Assembly: GCA_963747515.1 (NCBI GenBank)
Contig: CAVVFN010000010.1
Span: 124,001 to 188,000 of the forward strand
Direction of reading: 5' to 3'
DNA length: 64,000 nt
Origin: Mariniphaga sp963747515
GTDB taxonomy: Bacteria; Bacteroidota; Bacteroidia; Bacteroidales; Prolixibacteraceae
In this document: positions 55,290-64,000 of the stretch, in pieces
Position numbering within the stretch: the stretch's first letter is position 1
Layout: every line of letters begins with the position of its first letter
Notes under the pieces: model-generated
Database searches by the model: none
Told to the model about the DNA's origin: nothing
Seen by the model: the letters and a program-made list of their open reading frames with translations, nothing else
Program-made: the position numbers and the translations under genes

Positions 55290-57266
55290 ATGCGTAATAC
55301 GAACCTCACGGTTAAAAATGCTGAGCCTTTCCTGATTGCCTTGTTTGTATTTGCATTACTCGGTGCCGCCACAATTGTATATACCGATTATAAGCAGGGG
55401 CAATGGGAAAAAGATGTCAGGTCGAACCTGACCGAAATATTAATCGCCAAGAAATCGGCGCTCGAGAAAGCACTCTATTCGCGCATTTACTACACCCGTG
55501 GTGTTTCTGCCTACGTGGCTGTGAATCCCGGTATCTCCAACGCCGAATATCATGAATTAGCGAAGGAGTATATTAAAAACGACACCGTCATCAGTACAAT
55601 GGCGCTATCAAAAAACTGCATTATCAGTGCCATTTATCCACTTGAAAATCACGAAACAGCTATTGGATTAAATTTGCTGGAACATCCCGAACGAAGGGAA
55701 ATAGTTGAAAAAACAATAGAAACAGGCCTTACTTTTGTAGCCGGACCTGTAGAACTGGTTGAAGGAGGTGTTGCTTTTATTAGCTATACACCCATTTTTG
55801 ATAAAACACAGGGCAAAAATAGTTTTTGGGGTGTAACCGACATTGTTATAAAACAATCGAGCCTGTTAAATGAGGCGAATTTAAATCCCGTTGAAAACAA
55901 TAATTATTTCACCCTTCAGGGATATAACGGATTAGGTAAAGAGGGCGCAGTATTTTGGGGAGCAGAAAATATTCAGGATAAAAATCCCGTCAAAATCGAC
56001 ATCAATTTACCCATTGGCAACTGGATTCTGTCTGCAGCCCCTATAAACGGCTGGAAACAGTATCAGGATCAGGATAAAATGTTAACCTTAATCTTATTTA
56101 TCAGCGCATTTGTCATCAGCTTACTGGCCGGACTGTTTTCCAGGGCTTTGTTTAAGATAAAACAAAACGAAAGGGAATTGAAGGCCATTTTTGCCTCACT
56201 CGACAGCACCATTATAGAATTTGACGACACAGGCAGGTATTTAAAAATCGCATCAGAAAACGAACGGCTACTGGCACTTCCAAAAAAACAGTTGATCGGG
56301 AAAAAACTGCACGATGTATTTGATCAGGAAAAAGCCGGCTTTTTTCTGACCGCAATAAAAAAATGCCTGGATACCAAGGAACTTGTAATCATTGAGTATC
56401 CCCTCTCCCTCGATAATAAAAAATTCTGGTTTACTGCCCGCCTAAGCTATAAGACCAGCAACAGAATAATCTTTAATACATACGATACTACTGAAAAAAA
56501 GGAAAAGGAAGAGTTGCTTGAAAAAACGAGCCATCAGTTAAAGGAACTGAATGAGATGAAGGATAAGTTCATTTCCGTTCTGGCCCACGATCTCCGCGGT
56601 CCGGTTGCCAATCAAAAAGCCTTGAACAACCTGATTCTGGATGACTATGACAACATGGATGATGCAATGCGCAAAGATTTGCTGGCTGCCTTAAAAGATT
56701 CTTCCGACAATCTTTACAATCTGTTGGAGAATCTGCTGGAATGGTCAAAATCGCAATCGGGAAACACACCGGTATCAAAAGAAAAAATAAATTTTGAAAA
56801 AGAAATTGCCCCGCTGGTTTCAGAATTCCGGGTGTGGGCAAATCAAAAGAACATCACAATAAACTGTAATATAAAAGATAATATTTCTGTTATTGCTGAC
56901 AAACATCTTACACGGACCGTATTGCGAAACCTCATTTCCAATGCCGTAAAATTTACCCATGAAGGTGGAACGGTTACAATTTCAACTGCAATAATTCATG
57001 AAAAAAACAAAGCCTTCCTGAAAATTAATATAACCGATAACGGCATCGGAATGAATGAAGAAAAAATACAATCCCTTTTTAAGCCGGAAAAAGCTTATTC
57101 TACACATGGTACTTCAAATGAACAGGGGACAGGGCTGGGTTTGATTCTTTGCAAGGAATTTACCGGGCTGCAGGATGGAAAACTGATGGTGGATAGCGTC
57201 GTCAACAAGGGAAGTACATTTTCGTTTACGCTGCCCCTGCATTATGAACCCGCCTTCAGCTGCTGA
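55290..57266 (+). CDS. CHASE-PAS sensor histidine kinase
   Basis: At 658 residues, helices at about 12-30 and 265-290 enclose a CHASE domain (AYVAVNPGISNAEYHELAKE, GPVELVEGGVAFISYTPIF). It is followed by a PAS (IFASLDSTIIEFDDTGRYLK), the phosphoacceptor FISVLAHDLRGPVANQ and an ATPase with NLISNAVKFTH, ITDNGIGMN and EQGTGLGLILCKEF. The catalytic end resembles that of the kinase at 30724. It stands alone, with no regulator next to it. Confidence 0.92.
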   Translation: MRNTNLTVKNAEPFLIALFVFALLGAATIVYTDYKQGQWEKDVRSNLTEILIAKKSALEKALYSRIYYTRGVSAYVAVNPGISNAEYHELAKEYIKNDTVISTMALSKNCIISAIYPLENHETAIGLNLLEHPERREIVEKTIETGLTFVAGPVELVEGGVAFISYTPIFDKTQGKNSFWGVTDIVIKQSSLLNEANLNPVENNNYFTLQGYNGLGKEGAVFWGAENIQDKNPVKIDINLPIGNWILSAAPINGWKQYQDQDKMLTLILFISAFVISLLAGLFSRALFKIKQNERELKAIFASLDSTIIEFDDTGRYLKIASENERLLALPKKQLIGKKLHDVFDQEKAGFFLTAIKKCLDTKELVIIEYPLSLDNKKFWFTARLSYKTSNRIIFNTYDTTEKKEKEELLEKTSHQLKELNEMKDKFISVLAHDLRGPVANQKALNNLILDDYDNMDDAMRKDLLAALKDSSDNLYNLLENLLEWSKSQSGNTPVSKEKINFEKEIAPLVSEFRVWANQKNITINCNIKDNISVIADKHLTRTVLRNLISNAVKFTHEGGTVTISTAIIHEKNKAFLKINITDNGIGMNEEKIQSLFKPEKAYSTHGTSNEQGTGLGLILCKEFTGLQDGKLMVDSVVNKGSTFSFTLPLHYEPAFSC

Positions 57267-57384
57267 ATATCTTCCACGTTCATACTACCAATAAAAGTCA
57301 GGGACGACAGCCTTAGCCCCTCTGAGGGGGAGAAGGTAATCCATCCGCCTGTGCCCGGGTTAAAACACCAGGGTTAGTCAAAAT

Positions 57385-57909
57385 TCAGACAGTTACGTTA
57401 TCTGTTATCTGTTGTCTTCTTCTCCACCAGCAGATTAAAGCACCCAGAGCGGCATATCCGGCAGATATTAACAGTATCCAGAACGGGAGCCAGCGATCGC
57501 TATCTGATAATGCAACGGATTCACCCCGTGTGAGTTTAACAGCAAATTCAGCAAGAAAGGCGACGGTGGAGACCCCGAAAACAAAAGCAGCGGCACTCCA
57601 GGGCCGGGCAGGTTTAATGAGCGATAGGATGATAACAACAACCGGGATTCCAAACAATCCCATCTGGGAAGGAAGGTCATGATGTATAAAAAAGCCTGCG
57701 TAAATCAACAGCAGGGTAAACAGGCCCATAACCACTGCCCACCAGGCAGTGTTTGGCCGGTATCCTGAAAAGCCAACCTTCTTTTCTGTTTCTCCCGGTT
57801 GTTCTTTTCTGGCGGGGGAAGCTACCGGTTTTCGATATCTGCTGCTGCTGATCCATGCAGCTGCAACAGTTGCTATTCCTGAAATTAAAGCCGCCAGTAT
57901 TGTTTCCAT
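57385..57909 (-). CDS. Membrane protein of unknown function, about 4 helices
   Basis: At 174 residues it has four hydrophobic segments separated by short polar loops, one N-terminal (METILAALISGIATVAAAW) and three in the second half. No motif is recognised. It is a solitary gene. A small C/G-rich hairpin-like stretch at 57317-57330 precedes its stop. Confidence 0.6.
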   Translation of the reverse strand: METILAALISGIATVAAAWISSSRYRKPVASPARKEQPGETEKKVGFSGYRPNTAWWAVVMGLFTLLLIYAGFFIHHDLPSQMGLFGIPVVVIILSLIKPARPWSAAAFVFGVSTVAFLAEFAVKLTRGESVALSDSDRWLPFWILLISAGYAALGALICWWRRRQQITDNVTV

Positions 57910-58267
57910 AATGAATGCCGTTTTTCTTCAATTCTTAAAATTACAAAATCCCCGGCACTGTCACAACAAATTTAAATCCTCATCTTTTATTTTTCTTTTC
58001 CACCTGCTATATCTATATTTAGGTGCCAAAACAGTTTGGTAAGTGCAAGGACTTGCCACAGGAGCCTGCTTTTTTTGTTGATTCATTGTTCTTTCTTCTT
58101 TTTTCCGGAAACAACTTTTAATATGGAGCAATGCGTTAGTTATTCACCAACCCGGAAATCGCTCTGACCACGTACAGGGGAACTTGGATTTTTAAAATGT
58201 ACATACAGGCAGATTCAGCATCCTTCCAACTGCAGTGGAGTATTTATGAAACAACGGTTAAATTAAA
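57910..58267. other. Gene-free stretch before the T9SS-tail gene
   Basis: A short perfect inverted repeat GCAAG-GA-CTTGC (58045-58056) lies here and could be an operator. No gene or relic was seen, and no clear -7 box was found. Confidence 0.4.
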
Positions 58268-59722
58268 ATGATGAAGCAGCTTTTTATTTACGTAACAGGT
58301 ATATCCACAGTACTGTGTTTTGTGCTCCCGGGCAGTGCCGCTTTTGCCGGCCTTGATTTCCCGGGTGGCCTCCGGACGACGGCTTTTACCCACGGTCATG
58401 CTGACGGCAATCCCGACAGCAATGGCATCACCACCGGCATGAAAGATGAAAATGCGTATGCTGATACTGACGCAACTGTCCTCTTCAGTACTGCCTCTCC
58501 CCATGCGGATACCCGGAACAACCCGTTCATAAGCCCTGTTGGCGGGGGAGGCGGAGATAGAATCCCTTTCGTGGTTTCATCCTCTTCAACCGACAGTGGT
58601 ACCGAAGGGCAGCAGGTTTTCCTAACAGAAGATTTTAATGACAACAACCTGATTTCCAGGGGGTGGTACGACAATACGAACCTTCCCATCGACAACACCG
58701 ACTACCACAGTGGCGGCGGTTCGGTAAAGTTTCATTTTGCAAAGGGAGCCAGCAATCCCGATTCGGGGGGAGCCATCCGGCACAAATTCACCGGCACAGG
58801 AGAACTGTATGTTTCGTATTACGTGAAATATTCATCGGGCTACCAGGGGTCAGGGAAAAGTGTACATCCGCACGAGTTTTTCATTATGTCGGACAAGGAC
58901 GGGGACTGGGCTTCGCCCAATTACAGTTACCTGCAGGTAAAAATTGAACAGAATGCACTCAGACCACGGGTCATTTTCCGCGATGATAAATTTGTAAATA
59001 CTTCCTACGGCATCCCGGTGAAAGATCTGACCGGCATTACCGAGGACCGTGCCGTTAATGGCTGCAACGGGGAACAGGACAACGTTACCACCGACTGCTA
59101 CCAGAGTGGCGGCAGGTGGTACAACAGCAAGCACTTTCTCCATCCTTCCGCCCTGATTACTGCCGGTGAATGGCATAAGGTGGCTGTGTATGTGAAGCTC
59201 AACACAGTTGCCGACACCACAACCAATTCCGACGGCATCATGCGTTACTGGCTGGATGACACGCTGGTTTTTGACTACCACAACCTGGTCATCCGCACCA
59301 GTGCCCGGCCGGCAATCCGGTTTAATCAGTTTGGCATTGCTCCGTTTATCGGAAACGGTGCGCCCGTCGACCAGACCTTCTGGGTCGATGACCTGGTAAT
59401 AGCAGATGCTCCCGGTGATTCCACCACTCCCGCCAATACGCGAAAAGTGAAACCGGGCAGCGGAGAGGGAGGTTCAGGTATGGGCAGGGTTTATCCGAAT
59501 CCATCGAACACAAACATAACGATAACGGGTAATGCACAGTGGAGCGGAAAGGCGGGTGTAGCGATATACACCCAGGAAGGGCGGAAGATTTTTGACACGT
59601 CCCGGGCGGTGACATTTCCGTACCAGGTAGATGTATCTGCCTTCCGGGCAGGCATATACATCGTAAAGGTGTCGAACCAAGATGAATATTTTATAAGGCA
59701 GGTTAAGGTTATAAAAAATTAG
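58268..59722 (+). CDS. Secreted concanavalin-like protein with T9SS sorting tail
   Basis: At 484 residues it has a signal peptide (MMKQLFIYVTG... ending AAFAG), then a Gly/Ser/Asp-rich stretch (about 85-100). A beta-sandwich follows, like polysaccharide-lyase or lectin folds, with FHFAKGASNPDSGGAIRHKF, LYVSYYVKYSSGYQGSGKS, HPHEFFIMSDKDGDW and DQTFWVDDLVIADAP. The last about 80 residues are a type A sorting tail (VYPNPSNTNITITGN, AFRAGIYIVKV). It is a secreted carbohydrate-active or binding protein; the substrate is unknown. A broken second copy lies at 62832. Confidence 0.85.
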   Translation: MMKQLFIYVTGISTVLCFVLPGSAAFAGLDFPGGLRTTAFTHGHADGNPDSNGITTGMKDENAYADTDATVLFSTASPHADTRNNPFISPVGGGGGDRIPFVVSSSSTDSGTEGQQVFLTEDFNDNNLISRGWYDNTNLPIDNTDYHSGGGSVKFHFAKGASNPDSGGAIRHKFTGTGELYVSYYVKYSSGYQGSGKSVHPHEFFIMSDKDGDWASPNYSYLQVKIEQNALRPRVIFRDDKFVNTSYGIPVKDLTGITEDRAVNGCNGEQDNVTTDCYQSGGRWYNSKHFLHPSALITAGEWHKVAVYVKLNTVADTTTNSDGIMRYWLDDTLVFDYHNLVIRTSARPAIRFNQFGIAPFIGNGAPVDQTFWVDDLVIADAPGDSTTPANTRKVKPGSGEGGSGMGRVYPNPSNTNITITGNAQWSGKAGVAIYTQEGRKIFDTSRAVTFPYQVDVSAFRAGIYIVKVSNQDEYFIRQVKVIKN

Positions 59723-60312
59723 CTTGTGTCATTGAGTCTAATCGTCTGAACCTGCAGAAGAAGGTTTAAACGCTAATCTACAAGAACATTTAAAAGAGAT
59801 GATTAAAGTGTTGTAATTGTTGTGCAGGTGTGCCAGGTTAACTGGCATTTAAAATGTAGGACAAGCAAACTGAGCGATTGGGCGACAATATTCTCTAATT
59901 TAGCAAATCAGTAATCTGGCAATTCTCCTTCCCCATAAATCAGCATCCTTAAAATCTGCGATTTCAGCGAGAAACCAAGGGCAAAGAGCAGAGGGAAAGA
60001 GAAGATTAAAGAGGTTTTTGGTGGTTCGTATTGGTGATTTGGTGGTTAACCTCTTTAACTATCAGATTGATGGGAGATTAAATTAGAAGAACGACAGACG
60101 AGCACACGATTGAAGATGAATGGAAAATGAAGAGATGCATACAGGAAGAGGCTAAACTGAATCCTGCCGGTAAACAGATGCGTACGAGCTACCATTCATA
60201 ATGCAGTTTCTTAATCATTCGTTAATAAATACTAAAATGTATTTTATACTGAAAAAGCTATTGCTTATTAGTTTTCAATGCTTTAATTTAGTCTAAATTT
60301 AATTGAAGAGTT
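59723..60312. other. Gene-free stretch with inverted repeats
   Basis: TGCCAG-GTTAA-CTGGCA (59831-59847) and AAAGAGGTT (60008-60016) against AACCTCTTT (60048-60056) are inverted repeats. The second pair encloses TTGGTGG copies. No coding relic was recognised. Confidence 0.5.
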
Positions 60313-61146
60313 ATGAAAAAATTAGTAAATTATTCGTTGATTCTGTTGATATGTATTACCCTTTTGGGGATACAGTCATGTCAGGAAGAATTGGGAAATG
60401 ATTCGTTAAGTTCAGTTAATGAAAATTCCCAGGATTTGAAAAGTGCTTCTATGAACACTTTTTATAGTTCAACATTGCCAGTTGGGAATGGGGTGGCAAG
60501 AGCTTGGATTAAAGTCAATAAAAATGGTGACCCTTTAGAAGTCGGGATAAATTTATCAGGTAAGGCATTGGAAAATTTGCCGGATGAAATAAAACAATAT
60601 GTGTTGATTTTGCCAAAGAATAAGGGTCAAAACTTTTTTACTCATGCGCTTTTAGACTGGAATCCTCACGGTCATGAAGGACCTGATGGAGTTTATGAAG
60701 TGTCACATTTTGATTTTCATTTTTACACAATACCCAGTGAGGAAAGAATGTTAATTCCGCTTCTAGTGCCAGTTCCACCAATAGACGCAGAAGATTTTGA
60801 CACCCCTCCTGCAGATAAGTATGTTCCGCCGCTTTATGTTCAAATTCCAGGCATAGTACCTGAAATGGGAACACATTGGGCTGATGTTACCTCTCCGGAA
60901 TTTCATGGAGAACCATTTACCCACACTTTCATTTGGGGTTCTTACAATGGTGAATTTATTTTCTGGGAGCCAATGATTACAATGGATTACCTGTTAACTC
61001 AACCTGATAAAGTGTTTCCTGTCAGGCAACCTTCAGCTTTTAAACGTGATGGTTGGTATCCAACTGATTACAAAATATCCTATTCAACACGACCTGATGA
61101 ATATTCGGTTTCGCTTATAAATTTAACTAATCAAATTGGAGAATAA
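60313..61146 (+). CDS. Lipoprotein of unknown function (DUF5602/TTHB210-like)
   Basis: At 277 residues it has a lipobox (LGIQSCQE, Cys23). The central region has DWNPHGHEGPDGVYEVSHFD with closely spaced His, HFYTIPSEER, and MGTHWADVTS. The His-rich core resembles the TTHB210-like/DUF5602 domain, but I am not certain. It may bind metal; no partner gene is adjacent. Confidence 0.65.
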   Translation: MKKLVNYSLILLICITLLGIQSCQEELGNDSLSSVNENSQDLKSASMNTFYSSTLPVGNGVARAWIKVNKNGDPLEVGINLSGKALENLPDEIKQYVLILPKNKGQNFFTHALLDWNPHGHEGPDGVYEVSHFDFHFYTIPSEERMLIPLLVPVPPIDAEDFDTPPADKYVPPLYVQIPGIVPEMGTHWADVTSPEFHGEPFTHTFIWGSYNGEFIFWEPMITMDYLLTQPDKVFPVRQPSAFKRDGWYPTDYKISYSTRPDEYSVSLINLTNQIGE

Positions 61147-61364
61147 TAAAGGAATTTAATTACTTAAGGATAATCATTTTATTATTCAGAAAAAGTAAAA
61201 AAATATTCTTTGAGACTTAAAAATGGGTGGCTATTTAGCCTGCTAAATCGATAACAGGGGCTTTTACAACAAAGATGATTAAATTCATCAAAAGCCTGCT
61301 TAAAATGGAGCGGAGAGCGGGATACAAGGTGCCAGTCCACCGGCCTCCCAACCCTCTCTGCTCC

Positions 61365-61450
61365 AGTCAGCACCTTTAAGGATGCCATCCCTAAAGCTGA
61401 TAAAGGCTCTGATATCAAAATTTTGCACCACCACCAAAGAAAAGCAGGGA
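61365..61450. repeat. Copy of a dispersed intergenic repeat
   Basis: AAGGATGCCATCCCT, GATAAAGGCTCTG, AAAATTTTGCAC and AAGAAAAGCAGGG.GGACATCC match stretches at 48590 and 54590. The whole 61147-61697 gap holds such decayed repeats and no gene I can support. Confidence 0.55.
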
Positions 61451-61597
61451 GGACATCCTTAGTTAACAATGGGGGGAGGTCAATTTATCTGCCTGTACCT
61501 CGGTTTAAAATACCGGGGTAAGTAATCCTCCTGTTTGGCAGGAACGACCCAAACAACATGAACAACATGAACCCTATCTCCCCTTCCTGGACACCAA

Positions 61598-61617
61598 CCC
61601 CGGCATTTATGCCGGGG
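61598..61617. repeat. Perfect hairpin in the repeat-rich gap
   Basis: CCCCGGCA-TTTA-TGCCGGGG is an 8-bp perfect stem with a 4-base loop. Nearby (61544-61581) a short-period AACAACATGAAC repeat occurs, similar to one at 47151-47190. No T-run follows, so it is not an obvious terminator. Confidence 0.6.
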
Positions 61618-61697
61618 ATCAGCACACCAGCCCCCCACCTCTTTCTGCTCCAGGTAGCACCAGTGAGGATAATGTTTAGGACTGATTACATCAAACC

Positions 61698-62468
61698 TTA
61701 AATCTTCTTTCCGATATAAAACATATAGCCATAATATTCTTTGTATTTGTAATATAACTCTGCCTCATATTGCATGGATGCGACAAATTCTTTTATCGAA
61801 TTGTTCCCGTTAAATTTTTTCAGAAACGATTCTCGTCTCAATGTTTGCCAATCATAATAGTCCATCCATATACTTTCGGGCAAGACATAAGTGGCAACAG
61901 GAAGATAGCCTGCTTTTTGCATTTGAGCAACCTTATTTGAGATTGTATCTATTTCGGGATAGGCTTTTTGCCAAAAATCCTGAATTTCGGCAGGCCGCTC
62001 TTCGCTAAACCAGGTATTTTCTGTAACTGCGATATATCCGCCTTGTTTCAGAAATTTCCTCCATTCGTTCAGTCCGCGTTCAAACCCCATATGATAAATC
62101 GCACCTTCCGACCAGATCAAGTCGAATTCTTCTTCCTGAAACGGAAGATTTTCCATATTACCAACAATGCCTTTCACTCTGTCCTGAAGATTTTTGTTCA
62201 GGGCATTCCGGTTGAATTGATTTATAAAATCGGGCCAGGCATCAACACCGGTAATTTCACATGGAGTGTTTTCTCCCAGTACCATGGTCTGGCCACCTGT
62301 TCCGCAACCAATATCTGCAATTTTAGACTTTTCGGTAAGCCCGTTGATAAAACTCAATGCCTTTAGCGTCTCTTTCCGACTTCCGGGACCCTGCCGTTCT
62401 GTGTCTGAAAAAAATTCATAAATAATGCTTAAATCAAATTCGTGAATTGTTTGTTTTTCGTCGTTCAT
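61698..62468 (-). CDS. Class I SAM-dependent methyltransferase
   Basis: The ATG at 62468 (MNDEKQTIHEFDLSIIYEF) is the family-like start; the earlier one at 62540 adds a Cys-rich stretch. It has 256 residues. The SAM-binding IADIGCGTGGQT is followed by ITGVDAWPDF and DLIWSEGAIY, then a substrate region ending EYYGYMFYIGKK. The substrate is unknown. A broken copy lies at 54638-55062. The gap to the T9SS-like relic (62469-62831) holds no gene. Confidence 0.92.
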   Translation of the reverse strand: MNDEKQTIHEFDLSIIYEFFSDTERQGPGSRKETLKALSFINGLTEKSKIADIGCGTGGQTMVLGENTPCEITGVDAWPDFINQFNRNALNKNLQDRVKGIVGNMENLPFQEEEFDLIWSEGAIYHMGFERGLNEWRKFLKQGGYIAVTENTWFSEERPAEIQDFWQKAYPEIDTISNKVAQMQKAGYLPVATYVLPESIWMDYYDWQTLRRESFLKKFNGNNSIKEFVASMQYEAELYYKYKEYYGYMFYIGKKI

Positions 62469-62831
62469 TTCCGTTAATTTTTGTTGCATACAGGAAAAGC
62501 ATCCGGATGTTTTCAACATGGTATGCAGATGAAATTTCAAATTAATTCAAAAGAAAACTGCTCCCGAAAAGAATAATCCGGGAACAACCAAAGTACAACC
62601 TTTACAGAAAGTAAAGATTGTTTACAGAACAATATCCGAATGAAATACGAACATCCAATTTTTTATTGGTGCAAAGTTAAGCTTTAAAAAGCAATAAAAC
62701 AGGAAAAATCTTTCAAATATGTTTTCATTTGTTGTTAACTCCGGAACCACTTTTTGCAATAACTTTTATACCTTGTTTCTGCCAAAAACCAACACTGTTC
62801 CCACATTTCACAATCAACCTCATGTATAGCG

Positions 62832-63274
62832 ACAGTACTGTGTTTTGTGCTCCCGGGCAGTGCCGCTTTTGCCGGCCTTGATTTACCGGGTGGCCTGCGG
62901 ACGACAGCTTTTACCCACGGCCATGCTGACGGCAATCCCTGACAGCAATGGCATCACCACCGGCATGAAAGATGAAAATATGTATGCTGATACTGACGCA
63001 ACTACCCTCTTCAGTACTGCCACTCCCCATACAGATGCCGGCGACAACCTGTTCAAAAGCCCTGTGGGCGGGGGAGGCGGAGATAGAATCCCGATGGTGG
63101 TTTCGTCCACTTCAGCCGGGAGTGGCGACAGTGAACAGCAGGTTTTTTTAACAGAAGGTTTTGATGACGGCAAACTGAGTTCCAGGGGATGGTACGACAA
63201 AACGAACCTTCCCATCGACAATACCAATACCACAGTGGCGGCGGTTCGGCGATGTTAAAGTTATAAAAGAATAG
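62832..63274 (+). pseudogene. Broken copy of the T9SS-tail protein, internally deleted
   Basis: From ACAGTACTGTG at 62832 the DNA closely matches 58307 onwards for about 415 bp. One extra T (CAATCCCTGACAGC near 62938) shifts the frame. At GGCGGCGGTTCGG (63238-63249) the copy jumps to GATGTTAAAGTTATAAAA, the end of the gene. So about 970 bp of the middle and most of the sorting tail are missing. The signal-encoding start is replaced too. Confidence 0.9.
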
Positions 63275-63380
63275 CTCAAACGAAACCACCGTCTGTTATT
63301 ATGTTAGCAGTTGCAATTACCGGGTCTGATCGAAAAACATGCTATCAGCCTGACTGAGCTGAAGTTATTTCTACAGAGAA

Positions 63381-63920
63381 TCAGTTGTTTTTTGATTTTT
63401 CCAACTCAGCCATTTTATTCTCCAATTTCTCAAATGAGAATCTGTCGGAATTGTTTTTTCCAATATACCTGAATACTTCCTTACCATCATGTCCGAGTAA
63501 GACCAATGCAGGGTAATTTACATCCTGATTATGAAAAAAATATCCTCCGGGAATGTTAAAACTTTTTGCAAGTTTTGCATCGGCATCCTGATAAATTGGA
63601 AATCTGGACAATTCATCTGCAGAAAAATATTTTGCCCATTCTCTGATTTCCTCATCTGTATCCGGTTTAATAAACACGTTTATAACGTCAGGAAGATTGT
63701 CTGCTTTATGAATATAATCCTGAGTATGTCTCAGGCAAAGTGGGCATTCCGTTTTTAACAGAAAATGTAAGGCTACATATTTCCCCCTTGCTTCACTTAA
63801 TACAAAATGGCTGTTATCCGTTACAGAATGCAGTTCAAAATCCATCGGGTTTTGAGCGAATCCGGTATATAAAAAGCTTGTTAAGATGAAGCTCAGTAAA
63901 AATTTTATCCGAATTTTCAT
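63381..63920 (-). CDS. Exported thioredoxin-fold redoxin (AhpC/TSA-like)
   Basis: At 179 residues the signal peptide ends YTGFAQ. The redoxin fold shows LHFLLKTECPLCLRHTQDY with the active Cys pair CPLC, a cis-Pro region (NYPALVLLGHDGKEV) and a C-terminal helix. Periplasmic peroxiredoxin-like or thiol exchange activity is likely. It is a solitary gene at the right edge; no gene follows to position 64000. Confidence 0.82.
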   Translation of the reverse strand: MKIRIKFLLSFILTSFLYTGFAQNPMDFELHSVTDNSHFVLSEARGKYVALHFLLKTECPLCLRHTQDYIHKADNLPDVINVFIKPDTDEEIREWAKYFSADELSRFPIYQDADAKLAKSFNIPGGYFFHNQDVNYPALVLLGHDGKEVFRYIGKNNSDRFSFEKLENKMAELEKSKNN

Positions 63921-64000
63921 TTTTATTTGTTTATCAATTTGTACTCAAAGCAAAACCACCTCAAATGGGTTCTTACTTAATGCAAAGTACGTATTAAAGT

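Noticed and set aside
1..64000. tRNA, rRNA, CRISPR arrays or prophage genes
   Set aside because: No cloverleaf-like stretch, rRNA-like sequence, direct-repeat/spacer array or phage structural gene was seen.

Overview
The window looks like a chromosomal stretch from a Bacteroidota bacterium, most likely Bacteroidales/Marinilabiliales-like. The signs are a DUF4270 lipoprotein, type IX secretion (T9SS) C-terminal tails, a TonB receptor with a carboxypeptidase-regulatory N-terminal domain, a SusD remnant, sulfatases with secreted lipoprotein signals, a GH109-like oxidoreductase, and TAnnTTTG-type -7 promoter boxes. No rRNA, tRNA or CRISPR array was seen. The species is not determined.

Left part (1-26 kb). 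A 5'-truncated RND-type exporter fused to an ABC ATPase overlaps a small ABC-type permease. panC-panD (pantothenate) faces a short GT5 'glycogen synthase-like' gene and a DUF4270 lipoprotein. Then come DUF4256, a dead methyltransferase, a Crp/Fnr regulator with a DUF2892 protein, a TonB receptor, and a peroxide-defence unit (Fur/PerR-like gene followed by katG) facing mntP-dus. A minus-strand operon (25834-18175) links a PqqD-like protein, an ATP-grasp ligase, a PLP decarboxylase-fold enzyme, a urea-transporter/M23 peptidase fusion, an outer-membrane barrel with TPR, a TPR protein and a T9SS-tail protein. This is the best candidate here for an undescribed system: its make-up suggests building an amino-acid or peptide conjugate and acting on the envelope.

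Middle part (26-43 kb). This is a degraded glycan-use neighbourhood: two Cys-type sulfatases, a tandem CE15-like/alpha-beta hydrolase, an M55 D-aminopeptidase and an orphan SusD C-terminus, with no SusC. It also holds a di-haem peroxidase broken by an in-frame TAA, a CHASE histidine kinase, an SDR, and an IS110 element. The IS110 transposase is split by a -1 shift on a slippery A-run, and the DNA upstream of it folds into several hairpins (bridge-RNA candidate).

Right part (43-64 kb). This part holds signalling genes (response regulator, PAS kinase, second CHASE kinase, DUF4242-cyclase-AraC fusion), a membrane-anchored di-haem cytochrome c, a GH109-like protein, cupins, and many relics. A methyltransferase and a T9SS-tail protein each occur twice, once intact and once broken, in reciprocal positions (54.6-59.7 kb and 61.7-63.3 kb). 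Decayed dispersed repeats, a 122-bp inverted-repeat unit and a TTCAAAC microsatellite lie nearby. Together these suggest a recombination-prone, decaying accessory region.
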